Shown one piece after another: positions 46,846 through 56,454 of a DNA stretch of 57,551 nt. Origin of the DNA: Bacilli bacterium (GTDB lineage: Bacteria; Bacillota_I; Bacilli_A; Haloplasmatales; Haloplasmataceae); NCBI GenBank assembly GCA_012516175.1, contig JAAYWZ010000044.1:1-57551 (forward strand), in the 5' to 3' direction. The notes beneath the pieces are model-generated. The model made no database searches, had not been told where the DNA came from, and saw nothing but the letters and a program-made list of their open reading frames with translations. Numbering within the stretch: position 1 is the first letter of the stretch; every line of letters starts with the position of its first letter. A program made the translations under genes and the position numbers.

Positions 46846-47866
46846 CGAAAATATGTTCAAAATGCGGAAAGAAAAAGCTAGTTTGGCTTATCGCAATAAA
46901 GAACTCTATAAACTGCAGAGACGAGGATCTAAATTAGTCACAGGATTCTTCCTCGTCGTCATCATCCTTGGTTTGTCCTTTGTTATTATCTATCCGTTTA
47001 TGAAACTATTCCCAGTAGTGTTAAACCATTTCGATGACTTAGGAAGTCCTGAAGTAGTGTGGATACCAAAACGATTCTCACTAACTATCTTTAAAATCGC
47101 CGACTACATCGTTTACGCTGATCGCTTACTTATGGTGAAGTCCCTATTATATGCCTTTACCATTGCGATTATTCAAACGATGATGAGTGCGATGGCAGGC
47201 TATGCCTTTGCGCGAATTGACTTTAAAGGTCGTAATCTTCTTTTCGCGCTGGTCCTCTTTACATTCATCGTACCACCACAAGCATTATTAATTTCGCAAT
47301 ACTTGAGATTTAAAGAGTTTGATATCTTTGGGTTAATTCGCTTATTTACAGGTGATGACCTAGACTTAATTAATAGACCAATTACTCTATACATCTTAGC
47401 TTTCCTAGGATTCGGGATGAAACAAAGTTTATTTATCTTTATCTTCCGACAATTCTTCTTAGGAATACCAAATGAGTTAGAAGAAGCAGCCTTAATCGAT
47501 GGTTGTGGCTTCTACAAGACTTATTTCAAGGTTATGTTACCAAACTCTGTACCAGCGATGATGACGGTTATGGTCTTCTCCTTTGTATGGAACTATGGTG
47601 ATACCTATTATACTCGCTATTTCCATCCGAAGGGACCATACCTCAGTATCATCTTACTTGATCGCTTTGCGAACAATAACGAGCAGATGAACTTCGTAAG
47701 AACGATTGCATGGCGTTATTTCGGAGTTGAAACCTGGAGCGTCTTTACCTTTGATGCAGTTAAGCAAGCAGCTCTGATTATTTATCTAATTCCACTGCTA
47801 ATATTATACTTTATCATTCAGAGACGATTCGTCGAAAACTTTGAACGTTCAGGTATAGTTGGTTAA
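46838..47866 (+). CDS. Second sugar ABC permease (MalG/UgpE type)
   Basis: 342 aa. EAA loop EEAALIDGCGFYKTYFKVMLP; about six membrane segments. Start TTG at 46838 is preferred because AAGGTGGTGG ends six bases upstream; ATG 46853 is the alternative. The segment between the first membrane helices is longer than in the 40114 permease. Partner of the 45940 permease. Confidence 0.88.
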   Translation: MINENMFKMRKEKASLAYRNKELYKLQRRGSKLVTGFFLVVIILGLSFVIIYPFMKLFPVVLNHFDDLGSPEVVWIPKRFSLTIFKIADYIVYADRLLMVKSLLYAFTIAIIQTMMSAMAGYAFARIDFKGRNLLFALVLFTFIVPPQALLISQYLRFKEFDIFGLIRLFTGDDLDLINRPITLYILAFLGFGMKQSLFIFIFRQFFLGIPNELEEAALIDGCGFYKTYFKVMLPNSVPAMMTVMVFSFVWNYGDTYYTRYFHPKGPYLSIILLDRFANNNEQMNFVRTIAWRYFGVETWSVFTFDAVKQAALIIYLIPLLILYFIIQRRFVENFERSGIVG

Positions 47867-47893
47867 GGCTCAATCTAACATAGGTGAATCTTT

Positions 47894-47912
47894 GGAAACA
47901 CTCCGTGTTTCT
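47894..47912 (+). other. Intercistronic hairpin before the lipoprotein binding protein
   Basis: GAAACAC-TCC-GTGTTTC (47895-47911), one extra wobble pair outside, no U-run. It separates permease genes from a binding-protein gene that is normally needed in excess, so differential mRNA stability is the likely purpose. Confidence 0.65.
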
Positions 47913-47959
47913 GAGTTCATAAATAAAACAAAAATATTAATTCAGGAGGGATATTTTAA

Positions 47960-50104
47960 ATGAAAAAGAAGATTTTTGTTTTATTAGTTGTCGTTGTTGC
48001 GTTAATGCTCAGCGGTTGCTTCAAGAAGAATCAATCTTCAACTACTGATCCACAATCAACAACTACAACTCAATCTGGTACTACAACTACTCAATCTGGT
48101 ACTACAACAACTCAACAAACTACTACACAACCAAAACCAAGTGAACCAACTGTAATCGTATTCGCAAACCATGCGCAATCTAGTACAGATCCAACTTATA
48201 AGGATCCTACTACTGGTGAATACAATGATGCGCACATGGCTCCAGCGATTCGTCAAGCTAAATTACAGGCATTAGATACAGTCTTACAAGAACTCAATGT
48301 TAAGATTGAATTCACTCAATATCCTGGCGATGTTCGTGAAGTAATCTTACAATCTGTTCTAGCTAATGACCCAATTGGCGATATCGTGCAAATGTGGGAT
48401 GGTTCTCAAGGTACTGTCTTCGCTCAAAACGTTCTTCAAGACTTAACAGAATTCCGTCATTTATTTGATGGCGAAGAATGGATGCTTGGTGTTGCTGATA
48501 TTTATGGCAAGACCCTTGGCTTTACCCACACTGGTCCAGAAGGATTCCCATATTGGCCATTATTCTATAACATCACCTTAATTCAAGGTTGCGAATTAAT
48601 TCCTACTGACGAAGATGGCGATGCAATTCTTCCATCACAATTATGGGAAGAAGGTAATTGGACTTGGGCAACATTTAAAGATTACTTATCAAAATTAAAG
48701 CAATGTTATACTGACCGTGGTATAACTAGTCCAAACCGTAACTATGTAATTCATGCTTATGAAGAAGATTATCGTTTCGGTGCCTACAGCATGATTAGTG
48801 CTAACGGTGGTTTCTTATTAAAACCAGATGGCTCTATCGGTATCTTAGACGATAACTTTATCGAAGCAGTTGAATTCTTCCAAGAATTAAAACGTGAAGA
48901 ATTACTATTCACATGGTATAGTGGCGAAGAACCTGGATGGTTATGGAACGGTTATGACTTTGCTCGTGGTGAAACAGTCTTTACTTCTATGCCTAACTGG
49001 TATCAACAAACAGCATTAGCTAACTTAACAGGTCGTGGTGAACTCATGGGTATGGTACCATTCCCAATTGGACCAAGTGCTAAAGAAAACCCAGAACAAT
49101 ATCCATATCACTTACCAGTAACTGGTGGTAACGTACTTGGTATTCCTAAGGGTGTATCAAAAGAAAGAGCTGAATTAGCAATTAGAGCTTACATTATGTA
49201 TACTGTTGAAACATATAAAAACTTAGGTGACTATGAATCAACAACTGATTACTTTAATGCTAAAGCGAATGAAACAGCAGCTCAATTATTCCCAACATCA
49301 CATGAAAAATATGGTGAGTCACTCAAGAAATCTTATCAAGATTATCTAGCAGCTCATAGCACATTCGATGCAGGACAAATGTTAGGTATCTTAGCTCAAC
49401 CATTCTTCTATACAGATATTAATAACTTAGTCAAGACCCCTACAACAGATGCACGAACATACTTCCAAGCTAAATATGCTGAATATGAAGCTAAAGTTGC
49501 TTCCTTACGTGAAATTATCGATAGTGATGAAATCCACGATAATATGAAACCAGTTATTAAATTATTGCCTAATGCAAAACTCAACTTTGCATTGAATACT
49601 GACTTCGAAGAAGTCAACTGGGCTAACTATCTCGAAGCATATGACATTGGTGATGACAGAGAATTAACAATCGCAGATGCAACATTTAACTTTGCTAATA
49701 TTGATGCTACAAAACCTGGAACAGGTAAGTTCAAGGTAACATTAGCTGATAAACATGGTAACACGGCAGAAGCTGAGTTCAGTGTCAACATTTATGATCC
49801 AGATGAAGAAGTTGCACCTGTAATTGAATTAAAAGATCCTACTAAACCTATTCAAATTACAGTTAATACTAACTTAGCATCCATAAACATTTCTACTTAT
49901 GTAAGTGTATACGATAAATATGCTTTAGCAGATGGTACAATCCTCGAAGGTCAATTTGACTTAATTAGTTACCTCAAAGTTGATGTTTCTGGTGTAGACG
50001 TATCACAACCTGGTGTATATGATCTCATCTTATCAGTAACTGACTTTGCTGGTAATGAAACTGAACTTATAGTTGAAATCGAAGTAGTTGAGCCACAAGA
50101 ATAA
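47960..50104 (+). CDS. Sugar ABC transporter solute-binding lipoprotein with C-terminal Ig-like domains
   Basis: 714 aa. Signal peptide with lipobox LSGC (Cys20), Thr/Gln/Ser linker (about 25-58) encoded partly by a 21-bp repeat, then a family 1 solute-binding domain (about 65-510; DIVQMWDGSQGTVFAQN, FPYWPLFYNITLI, GGNVLGIPKG). From about residue 530 there are two Ig-like/DUF5011-type repeats (VIKLLPNAKLNF; VIELKDPTKPIQI). ATG behind CAGGAGGG. Codon usage looks like that of ppdK, fitting high expression. Last gene of the transport operon; probable partner of the second permease pair. Confidence 0.87.
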   Translation: MKKKIFVLLVVVVALMLSGCFKKNQSSTTDPQSTTTTQSGTTTTQSGTTTTQQTTTQPKPSEPTVIVFANHAQSSTDPTYKDPTTGEYNDAHMAPAIRQAKLQALDTVLQELNVKIEFTQYPGDVREVILQSVLANDPIGDIVQMWDGSQGTVFAQNVLQDLTEFRHLFDGEEWMLGVADIYGKTLGFTHTGPEGFPYWPLFYNITLIQGCELIPTDEDGDAILPSQLWEEGNWTWATFKDYLSKLKQCYTDRGITSPNRNYVIHAYEEDYRFGAYSMISANGGFLLKPDGSIGILDDNFIEAVEFFQELKREELLFTWYSGEEPGWLWNGYDFARGETVFTSMPNWYQQTALANLTGRGELMGMVPFPIGPSAKENPEQYPYHLPVTGGNVLGIPKGVSKERAELAIRAYIMYTVETYKNLGDYESTTDYFNAKANETAAQLFPTSHEKYGESLKKSYQDYLAAHSTFDAGQMLGILAQPFFYTDINNLVKTPTTDARTYFQAKYAEYEAKVASLREIIDSDEIHDNMKPVIKLLPNAKLNFALNTDFEEVNWANYLEAYDIGDDRELTIADATFNFANIDATKPGTGKFKVTLADKHGNTAEAEFSVNIYDPDEEVAPVIELKDPTKPIQITVNTNLASINISTYVSVYDKYALADGTILEGQFDLISYLKVDVSGVDVSQPGVYDLILSVTDFAGNETELIVEIEVVEPQE
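48070..48108 (+). repeat. Short tandem repeat encoding a Thr-rich linker
   Basis: TCAATCTGGTACTACAAC occurs at 48070 and again at 48091, a 21-bp period coding a Gln-Ser-Gly-Thr-Thr-Thr-Thr unit in the lipoprotein linker. Confidence 0.75.
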
Positions 50105-50123
50105 GCAGATACACTTTTCAATG

Positions 50124-50160
50124 GAAATTGTCACCTAAGCTTGCTTAGGTGACAATTTTC
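50124..50160 (+). terminator. Terminator of the transport operon
   Basis: A long hairpin with arms TTGTCACCTAAGC and GCTTAGGTGACAA around a TT loop, ending in TTTT within the 3' arm. Confidence 0.88.
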
Positions 50161-50278
50161 AAATCTATTAAAATTATGCTGTTCTAACTCTTAATTAGAA
50201 ATTTAATAATATGCTTATTTTTCCTCTACACATTATTAAAAATTTATTAATAAGATATTTCCATACTTTAGTATCTCC

Positions 50279-50284
50279 TATAAT
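50279..50284 (+). promoter_or_regulatory. Possible -10 box before the lipoprotein GH2 gene
   Basis: TATAAT about 57 bases before the start codon; no convincing -35 hexamer was seen in the AT-rich sequence upstream. The remaining gap (50161-50335) shows nothing else I can name. Confidence 0.35.
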
Positions 50285-50341
50285 CAGTACAATTACTATA
50301 TCTTAATTTAGTTAAACAGCAATTTTTTAAGGAGAATGCCT

Positions 50342-52456
50342 ATGAAAAGAAGGTTCTTAATCATCCTAACATTGTTATCGTTAGTTATGTTAGTAAGCTG
50401 TTTTCGTAAAAGTGAAAGTAGTACAACAACAACTAACATAAATACGACAACGACGAATCAAACTACAACAACTGAAGAAGACGACGATTTTGAATACGTC
50501 ATTAGTCATCCCAATGCGACAAAAGACTATTTTGACAAAGAACCAATGCGCACAGAGATTAAGAATATCGACGGAGTTAATGTAGTTTATCAATATGGTC
50601 AAGTAGTACCATCATTTGAAAATTATGATAAAGAAGAAGAAAAACGCATTAACATCTCGTTAAATGGCGAATGGCGTTTTACTTTTGATCAAGAAAACAA
50701 GGGAGTCCAAGAACAATGGTACAGTCCCTTCTATAACGATTCAACTTGGCAAACAGTAAATGTACCATCAAGTTGGGATTTATACGAAGTAAATCGCTTC
50801 ATGTACATGTATGGTCCATTTGGTGAAGGTACACCTTTTGTCGATGGTTACGCTTGGTATCGTAGCACCTTTAACATCGATAAAGAGTGGCTTGATAATT
50901 ATGTGAAGTTAAATTTCTTAGGAGTAAATTATCGTACCTGGATTTATATCAATGGTACTTATGTTGCAGCACATGAAGGTGGTCATACTTACTTTTCCCT
51001 TGATATTAGTCGTTATTTGAAAAAAGGAGAAAACACCATCGCGGTACGTGTATATCGTCGCCCTGATTATAAAGACTATAGTGCATTAGGTGACGCTTTA
51101 GAGCCTGTATACGATAATCGTGCAGTAGTGCAAGGACCTGTTGATTATTGGCCATATGCAGGAATTACCCGCGATGTTTATTTAGAAATAACAGATAGAG
51201 TTACCGTAAGTAAAGTTATTGCTTATGCTAAATATAATAGTCTAGATTTATATGCGGTGATTTTTAATAATTCTAATGAGACTGTGACAAGAAAAGTAGT
51301 TTTTAATCCTGGTGAAGGAACTGGTGGAGCAGTAATTCAGGACACTATAACCATTGAACCTAATCAAGTTAGGGTTATTAAAAAGACAATTGCGATCCCT
51401 TCTGCCAAAGAATGGAGTACAGAGACCCCCAATCTTTATAAAGCTAAAGTAAGTTTATACACTACAGATACTAATATTAACACTGATAATTTAAGTGCTA
51501 CTTATGGAATGCGGGAAATTAAAGTTGAGAATTCCCAAATATATTTGAATGGTCATAGCATCTTCCTAAAAGGGACAAATTGGCATGAAGAAACCGGCAT
51601 CTCAGGAAGAAGTATGACTAAGGCTGAGTATGATTATGAGTTTGAATTAATGAAGGGTATGAACATCAACTTTGTCCGTAATGCCGTATATAACAGACAT
51701 TATTACGCTTATGAGGTTGCTAATCGCATGGGTATCCTCATGATGGATGATACCGATAACATGTGGATGGGTATTGATGCGATTAGAGTTCAATATCAAG
51801 AATATAAATTGTCGAAAGCGATGGCAGCAATGATGGCTTGGAATCAAATCAATCATCCAGCAGTAATCATTTGGTGCTTACAAAATGAAAGTTCTACAGG
51901 TGGTTTCTATACACAATGGGTAAAAGAGATGTATGATGTTGTAAAGGCCATCGATGTACAAAAGCGTCCGATAACTGTTGCTAGCCATGGCAATGTAGGT
52001 GTCAATGACCCTGCGAATAGCTTCTTAGATATTTTAGGTTGGAACGAATACTATGGTTATTTTAATCCAGAAACTGATCTAGTTAGTGCTTTACAAGTGT
52101 ATAAACAACGCTTCCCTGGTAAACCAGTCATTATTACGGAAAATGGTTCTTGGAGTATCTATGGTCGCTCAGGTACCCAATCTGGTGGTGAGCATTGGCA
52201 AGCTAATCTTTTCCAATTAAATTATAATCAAGTAATTTCGCAGAGTGATTATGTCGTTGGGTACGCCTTCTGGAACTTCAAGGATTATAAACAACGGCGC
52301 GGGTATAATCAAACCTATAATGGTATTTCAGCAATGGGGGCAGTTACTTTCCACGGTGTTGAAAAAGATGGTGTATTAGAAGTATTTAAGAAAGTAGTTT
52401 ATTATCGAATTAGAGATGCGGTTAATCCTAAACCATATCCTGTAATTGAAGAGTGA
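50342..52456 (+). CDS. Glycoside hydrolase family 2 surface lipoprotein
   Basis: 704 aa. Signal peptide with lipobox LVSC (Cys19), short Thr/Asn/Ser linker (to about 46), then a full GH2 enzyme: GEWRFTFDQ, YAWYRSTFN, IFLKGTNWHEE, acid/base Glu516 in LQNESS and nucleophile Glu600 in ITENG. It aligns end to end with the cytoplasmic GH2 at 33807. ATG 50342 has AAGGAGA correctly spaced; ATG 50336 overlaps the site. It opens a new transcription unit continuing into the heparinase-like gene 10 bases later. Substrate unknown; beta-glucuronidase or beta-galactosidase activity are both possible. Confidence 0.88.
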   Translation: MKRRFLIILTLLSLVMLVSCFRKSESSTTTTNINTTTTNQTTTTEEDDDFEYVISHPNATKDYFDKEPMRTEIKNIDGVNVVYQYGQVVPSFENYDKEEEKRINISLNGEWRFTFDQENKGVQEQWYSPFYNDSTWQTVNVPSSWDLYEVNRFMYMYGPFGEGTPFVDGYAWYRSTFNIDKEWLDNYVKLNFLGVNYRTWIYINGTYVAAHEGGHTYFSLDISRYLKKGENTIAVRVYRRPDYKDYSALGDALEPVYDNRAVVQGPVDYWPYAGITRDVYLEITDRVTVSKVIAYAKYNSLDLYAVIFNNSNETVTRKVVFNPGEGTGGAVIQDTITIEPNQVRVIKKTIAIPSAKEWSTETPNLYKAKVSLYTTDTNINTDNLSATYGMREIKVENSQIYLNGHSIFLKGTNWHEETGISGRSMTKAEYDYEFELMKGMNINFVRNAVYNRHYYAYEVANRMGILMMDDTDNMWMGIDAIRVQYQEYKLSKAMAAMMAWNQINHPAVIIWCLQNESSTGGFYTQWVKEMYDVVKAIDVQKRPITVASHGNVGVNDPANSFLDILGWNEYYGYFNPETDLVSALQVYKQRFPGKPVIITENGSWSIYGRSGTQSGGEHWQANLFQLNYNQVISQSDYVVGYAFWNFKDYKQRRGYNQTYNGISAMGAVTFHGVEKDGVLEVFKKVVYYRIRDAVNPKPYPVIEE

Positions 52457-52466
52457 GAGGTTAATT

Positions 52467-54275
52467 ATGTGGAATTATAAACGCATTTATGATGCTTTAA
52501 GAAATTATAATAACCAAGATTTATTATTTCTTGATAAGCGGGAGGACAGAATTAATCTAATTAAGACACATCCTTTTTATCAAAGCAAATTAGCTGAAAT
52601 TAAGTATCTGCGGGAACAATTCCTTAAAGAACCAATTGAGACTATTAATTTTTCAATCTATCGTATCTATTCACAAACCGGTAGTCGTAAAGAATACAAT
52701 AAGGTTTTCTTTAAGCGTAGACTACGGATGGAAGTCTTTGCGATTATGTGTTTACTCGAAGATAACGAAGTTGATATCAGAGAGTTAGAAGATATTATCT
52801 TTGAGATTTGTAATGAGTATACTTGGGCACTTCCGCCCCATATTCATAGTTTAGTAAAGAAGGATAATTATTCACCGACAACCGAACTAGATTTAATCAA
52901 CTGTGAAACAGCCTTTAGTTTATCAGAAATCTGTTATCTCTTAGAACATAAACTTTCTAAGGATGTTGTCGCAAGAGTACGTGAAGAAGTATTTCGTCGT
53001 GTATTAAATCCCTTCATGGAATTCCGTAAACTAAATGGTTGGGAAGCCGTTGATAGTAACTGGGGTGCAGTTTGTGCTGGCTCAATTGGGGCAGCAGCCA
53101 TATATCAAATTAAAGACAATGAAACCTTAACACCAATTATCTTAAAAGTATTAGGTACGATGGAAAGTTATTTAGAAGGTTTTGAAACTGATGGAGCATG
53201 TAAAGAAGGTTTAGTCTATTGGTTCTTTGGCTTTGGCTTCTATGTATGTTTTGCGGAGCTATTAAGACATAGAACTAATAATAAGATTGATATCTTACAT
53301 CACCAAGCTAAACTGCAAAATGTCGCAAGTTACCTACAAAAATGCTTTTTAGTTGATAATGCGGTTGTCAGTTTCTCTGATACAATCCTGTTTGGCACCC
53401 ATCAAATTGGCTTAACGCATTTCCTCGCACAAAATTATGAAGGAATTGAAGTGTTAAGTGCCAAATATCAAATCGGTATTATGGATGATGGTTGCTATCG
53501 CTGGTGTAATTTAATTAGAGATTTTCTTTGGACAAACCCTAGTTTAGAAGAACAACCCTTCATGACAGCTAACTATTTATTAAACCAAAGTCAAATTGTC
53601 ATTAGTAAGAAACTTGTTAATGGTAAAAGAGTGGCATTTGCGGTTAAAGGTGGCCATAATTGGGAACCCCACAATCATAATGATATTAGTTCCTTTATCT
53701 TGAATATTGAAGGAGAAAGCTTACTTAATGATTTGGGTAGCGGTGAGTACACTAAAGCTTATTTTGGGGCTAAACGTTATGAAACTTTCCCGTGTGGGTC
53801 TTTAGCCCATAATATTCCGATTGTGAATGGTGCTCTTCAAAAAGTTGGTGCCCAATATCGGGCTTGTGATTTTTACTCATTAGAAACTGAAGATTATGTT
53901 GAAGTTGGTATGGACATAAGTAAAACTTATGATTTACCAATCTTAACAAAACTACAACGCACCTTTAGATTCAATAATGATATTACCTTACTGACACTAA
54001 GAGATGATTATGAGCTTACCGAACCAGGTAAGATTATTGAACGGTTTGTCTCTATATATGAAGCAGAAATCTTAGAAGATAATACAGTCATTGTCTATGG
54101 CGAAAAAGGAAAACTACGTATTGACTATAATAAAGAGCTCTTTACCCCTAGTATAAGTACAGAATACTTTATCGATCATGGTTTAGTTGAACATCGGGTA
54201 AGAGTAATAGATTTTACGTTAAATAAACTAGTTGATAAAATTAGCGTAAACTTTAATTTTGTGATGCTAGAATAG
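52467..54275 (+). CDS. Heparinase II/III-family protein, cytoplasmic
   Basis: 602 aa. N-terminal alpha-toroid (about 1-340) and C-terminal beta-sandwich with the family signature GGHNWEPHNHND (395-406), followed by LNDLGSGEYTKAYF with a conserved Tyr and SLAHNIPIVNG. These correspond to the His/Tyr catalytic region of heparinase II/III-like lyases. The family also includes oligo-alginate and other uronate lyases, so the substrate cannot be assigned. No signal peptide: it would act on imported oligosaccharides. ATG 52467 (GAGAGG upstream) rather than the TTG at 52446 inside the GH2 end. Some members may not be lyases. Confidence 0.8.
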   Translation: MWNYKRIYDALRNYNNQDLLFLDKREDRINLIKTHPFYQSKLAEIKYLREQFLKEPIETINFSIYRIYSQTGSRKEYNKVFFKRRLRMEVFAIMCLLEDNEVDIRELEDIIFEICNEYTWALPPHIHSLVKKDNYSPTTELDLINCETAFSLSEICYLLEHKLSKDVVARVREEVFRRVLNPFMEFRKLNGWEAVDSNWGAVCAGSIGAAAIYQIKDNETLTPIILKVLGTMESYLEGFETDGACKEGLVYWFFGFGFYVCFAELLRHRTNNKIDILHHQAKLQNVASYLQKCFLVDNAVVSFSDTILFGTHQIGLTHFLAQNYEGIEVLSAKYQIGIMDDGCYRWCNLIRDFLWTNPSLEEQPFMTANYLLNQSQIVISKKLVNGKRVAFAVKGGHNWEPHNHNDISSFILNIEGESLLNDLGSGEYTKAYFGAKRYETFPCGSLAHNIPIVNGALQKVGAQYRACDFYSLETEDYVEVGMDISKTYDLPILTKLQRTFRFNNDITLLTLRDDYELTEPGKIIERFVSIYEAEILEDNTVIVYGEKGKLRIDYNKELFTPSISTEYFIDHGLVEHRVRVIDFTLNKLVDKISVNFNFVMLE

Positions 54276-54287
54276 GTGGTATTGGTT

Positions 54288-55256
54288 ATGGTACGTGTCG
54301 CAATTGTAGGTTGTGGTGGTATGGGTAGTGTACACTTTGAAGTTTATAAGAAACTTCCTGATGTTGAAATAGTTGCATTAGTCGATATCAGAAGAGAAAA
54401 GGCTGAGGAGAAAGCTAAGGAATCAGCCATTCATGTTTATACTGATATTGATGAGATGCTAACAAACGAAAAAGTCGATATCGTTGATATCTGTACACCT
54501 AGCTATTTACATAAAGAGCTTGCTATAAAGGCAATGAAAATGGGCTGCCATGTCCTATGTGAAAAGCCTATGGCTTTAAGTAGTCAAGATGCCCTAGAGA
54601 TGAAAAAGGTAAGTGAAACCAAGCAAGTTTATTATATGACTGCCCATGTAATACGCTTTTGGCCAGAGTATCGTTATCTAGAAAGAATTCTCAAGGAAGG
54701 AACTTTAGGTAAAGTCTATCATGCCCATTTTTCCCGTATTGGTTTAAAACCTGCGTGGAGTTGGAATAACTGGATGCAGGATGAGAAGATGAGTGGCCGG
54801 GTGCTCTTTGATTTACATGTACATGATGCTGATTTTATTTTTAAACTTTTTGGTACACCAAAAAGTATTACACCATTAAGGGTTGATGAAGGCGAAAACA
54901 TCTGTTATTGGCATAATTTATATCAATACAATGACTTCTTCGTTACTGCTGAAGCTAGTTGGTATGATTGCTTATATCCTTTCCAAATGGCTTTCCGAGT
55001 AGTCTTTGAAGGTGGAATTGTCGAATATAAGCAAGGTAAACTCTATGTCTATGAAAAAGGTAAAGAAGGCAAAGAAATAATGATTGTTGCGGAGTTATTA
55101 GAAAAACTCGGGTTATTCGCTAAAGGTGGATATGAAAATGAAATCCGCTATTTCATCCAATGTGTAAAAAATAATACACCACCTGCAGTAATTACTACTG
55201 ATGAAAGCATTCAATGTTTAGAAATATTAGAAAGCATTAAGGCTCGCTTTAATTAA
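54288..55256 (+). CDS. Gfo/Idh/MocA-family oxidoreductase
   Basis: 322 aa NAD(P)-dependent sugar oxidoreductase type. N-terminal Rossmann motif VAIVGCGGMGSVHFEVYKKL, VDIVDICTPSYLHKELAIKAM, the conserved CEKPMA Lys, then an alpha/beta domain with LFDLHVHDADFIFKLFG. Family members oxidise or deoxygenate many sugars, and some are NAD-dependent glycosidase helpers. ATG 54288 follows AGGTGG; the upstream GTG 54276 lies within that site. Tightly packed after the heparinase-like gene, so it probably works on the resulting monosaccharide. Confidence 0.88.
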   Translation: MVRVAIVGCGGMGSVHFEVYKKLPDVEIVALVDIRREKAEEKAKESAIHVYTDIDEMLTNEKVDIVDICTPSYLHKELAIKAMKMGCHVLCEKPMALSSQDALEMKKVSETKQVYYMTAHVIRFWPEYRYLERILKEGTLGKVYHAHFSRIGLKPAWSWNNWMQDEKMSGRVLFDLHVHDADFIFKLFGTPKSITPLRVDEGENICYWHNLYQYNDFFVTAEASWYDCLYPFQMAFRVVFEGGIVEYKQGKLYVYEKGKEGKEIMIVAELLEKLGLFAKGGYENEIRYFIQCVKNNTPPAVITTDESIQCLEILESIKARFN

Positions 55257-55276
55257 TTACAGGGAAGGAGTTCGTT

Positions 55277-56410
55277 ATGAAATTTAAAAAGTTTTATTTG
55301 ATTATTGTACTGCTATTGTTAATTGTGGTGACAAGTTGTAAAATATCTAATGATACCAAAGAAAAAACAACTACTCAAACAACCACTGCAGAGAGTACTA
55401 CGCAAAGCACAACGACAGAACCTGTTGTCGAAGTTTGTGAAGAAGATGGTACTCATCCAGAGTTCAAGATGAAGAAATGTACCTATGTGCTTGCGGTTAT
55501 TCCTGACACCCAATATTATACGGAAACATATCGCCAAGCAGAAATCTTCTTTAGCCAAACTAACTGGATAGCCAATTACTATGATGAATACAATATGAAA
55601 TTTGTAGCTCATGTTGGGGATTTAGTTAGACATGCTTATAGTAAACCACAATTTGAATTTGCTGATAAAGCAATGAAAGTCTTAGATGATGCAGGGATTG
55701 CTTATGGTGTAACAGCGGGCAACCATGATGTAAATGGTAACATGGGTGAATATTACAAGTATCGTGATGATCAAAGAAGTGAAGATGAATACTATCTCAA
55801 ATTCTTCTCACCAGCCCGTACTTCAAAAGTACCTGAACAATATGGTGGTCATTCTGAAAATGGGTGGAATTCTTACTATTACTTTGAAGGAAATGGTCGT
55901 AAATATATGGTACTCTTCCTTGACTATGCACCATCAGAAGGAACCATCCAATGGGCTAATCAAGTATTAGAAGAAAACAAAAACTTGCCAACCATTTTAG
56001 TAACGCATAACTTAGTAAAACCAGTAAGTAATACCGGGCGTGCTGTTATCGATGGTGCTGAATGTGAGTATATTTGGGATAATGTTATTAAAAACCATAA
56101 TCAAATCTTCTTAACTATTAATGGTCACCATACTGGTAGTGGTTACATGACACGAAAGAATTCCGCTGGAAATGACGTAATTATGATGGTAGTAGACTAC
56201 CAAGGTTATTATCGTGGTGGTAATGGTTATATGCGATTATTAGAATTTGATGAAGTGGAAAACAAAATTTACAACTTTTCAATCTCACCCTATGTCATAA
56301 ACATGCCTGAAAAAGCTCGTAGTGAACAAGATTTAGTGGAACTTACTACTAATGACCAAAAATATGCGATTGATTTGAACTTTGCCGAAAGACTAAACTT
56401 TAGTAAATAA
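55277..56410 (+). CDS. Calcineurin-like metallophosphoesterase surface lipoprotein
   Basis: 377 aa. Signal peptide with lipobox VTSC (Cys21), Thr-rich linker (about 28-50), then a metallophosphoesterase domain: VIPDTQYY, HVGDLVRH, GVTAGNHDV, ILVTHNLV and NGHHTG give the expected metal-ligand Asp, Asn and His residues. It acts outside the cell on phosphate esters; removal of phosphate from a glycan or glycolipid would fit the locus but is inference. ATG follows GGGAAGGAG. Fourth gene of this unit. Confidence 0.87.
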   Translation: MKFKKFYLIIVLLLLIVVTSCKISNDTKEKTTTQTTTAESTTQSTTTEPVVEVCEEDGTHPEFKMKKCTYVLAVIPDTQYYTETYRQAEIFFSQTNWIANYYDEYNMKFVAHVGDLVRHAYSKPQFEFADKAMKVLDDAGIAYGVTAGNHDVNGNMGEYYKYRDDQRSEDEYYLKFFSPARTSKVPEQYGGHSENGWNSYYYFEGNGRKYMVLFLDYAPSEGTIQWANQVLEENKNLPTILVTHNLVKPVSNTGRAVIDGAECEYIWDNVIKNHNQIFLTINGHHTGSGYMTRKNSAGNDVIMMVVDYQGYYRGGNGYMRLLEFDEVENKIYNFSISPYVINMPEKARSEQDLVELTTNDQKYAIDLNFAERLNFSK

Positions 56411-56454
56411 TTTTAAATGTATAATAGTGGAATAGTGGGATGGAGTTTGATAAG

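Noticed and set aside
48061-48130. CRISPR-like or satellite repeat
   Set aside because: The 21-bp units are in frame and only encode the Thr-rich lipoprotein linker; there are no spacers.
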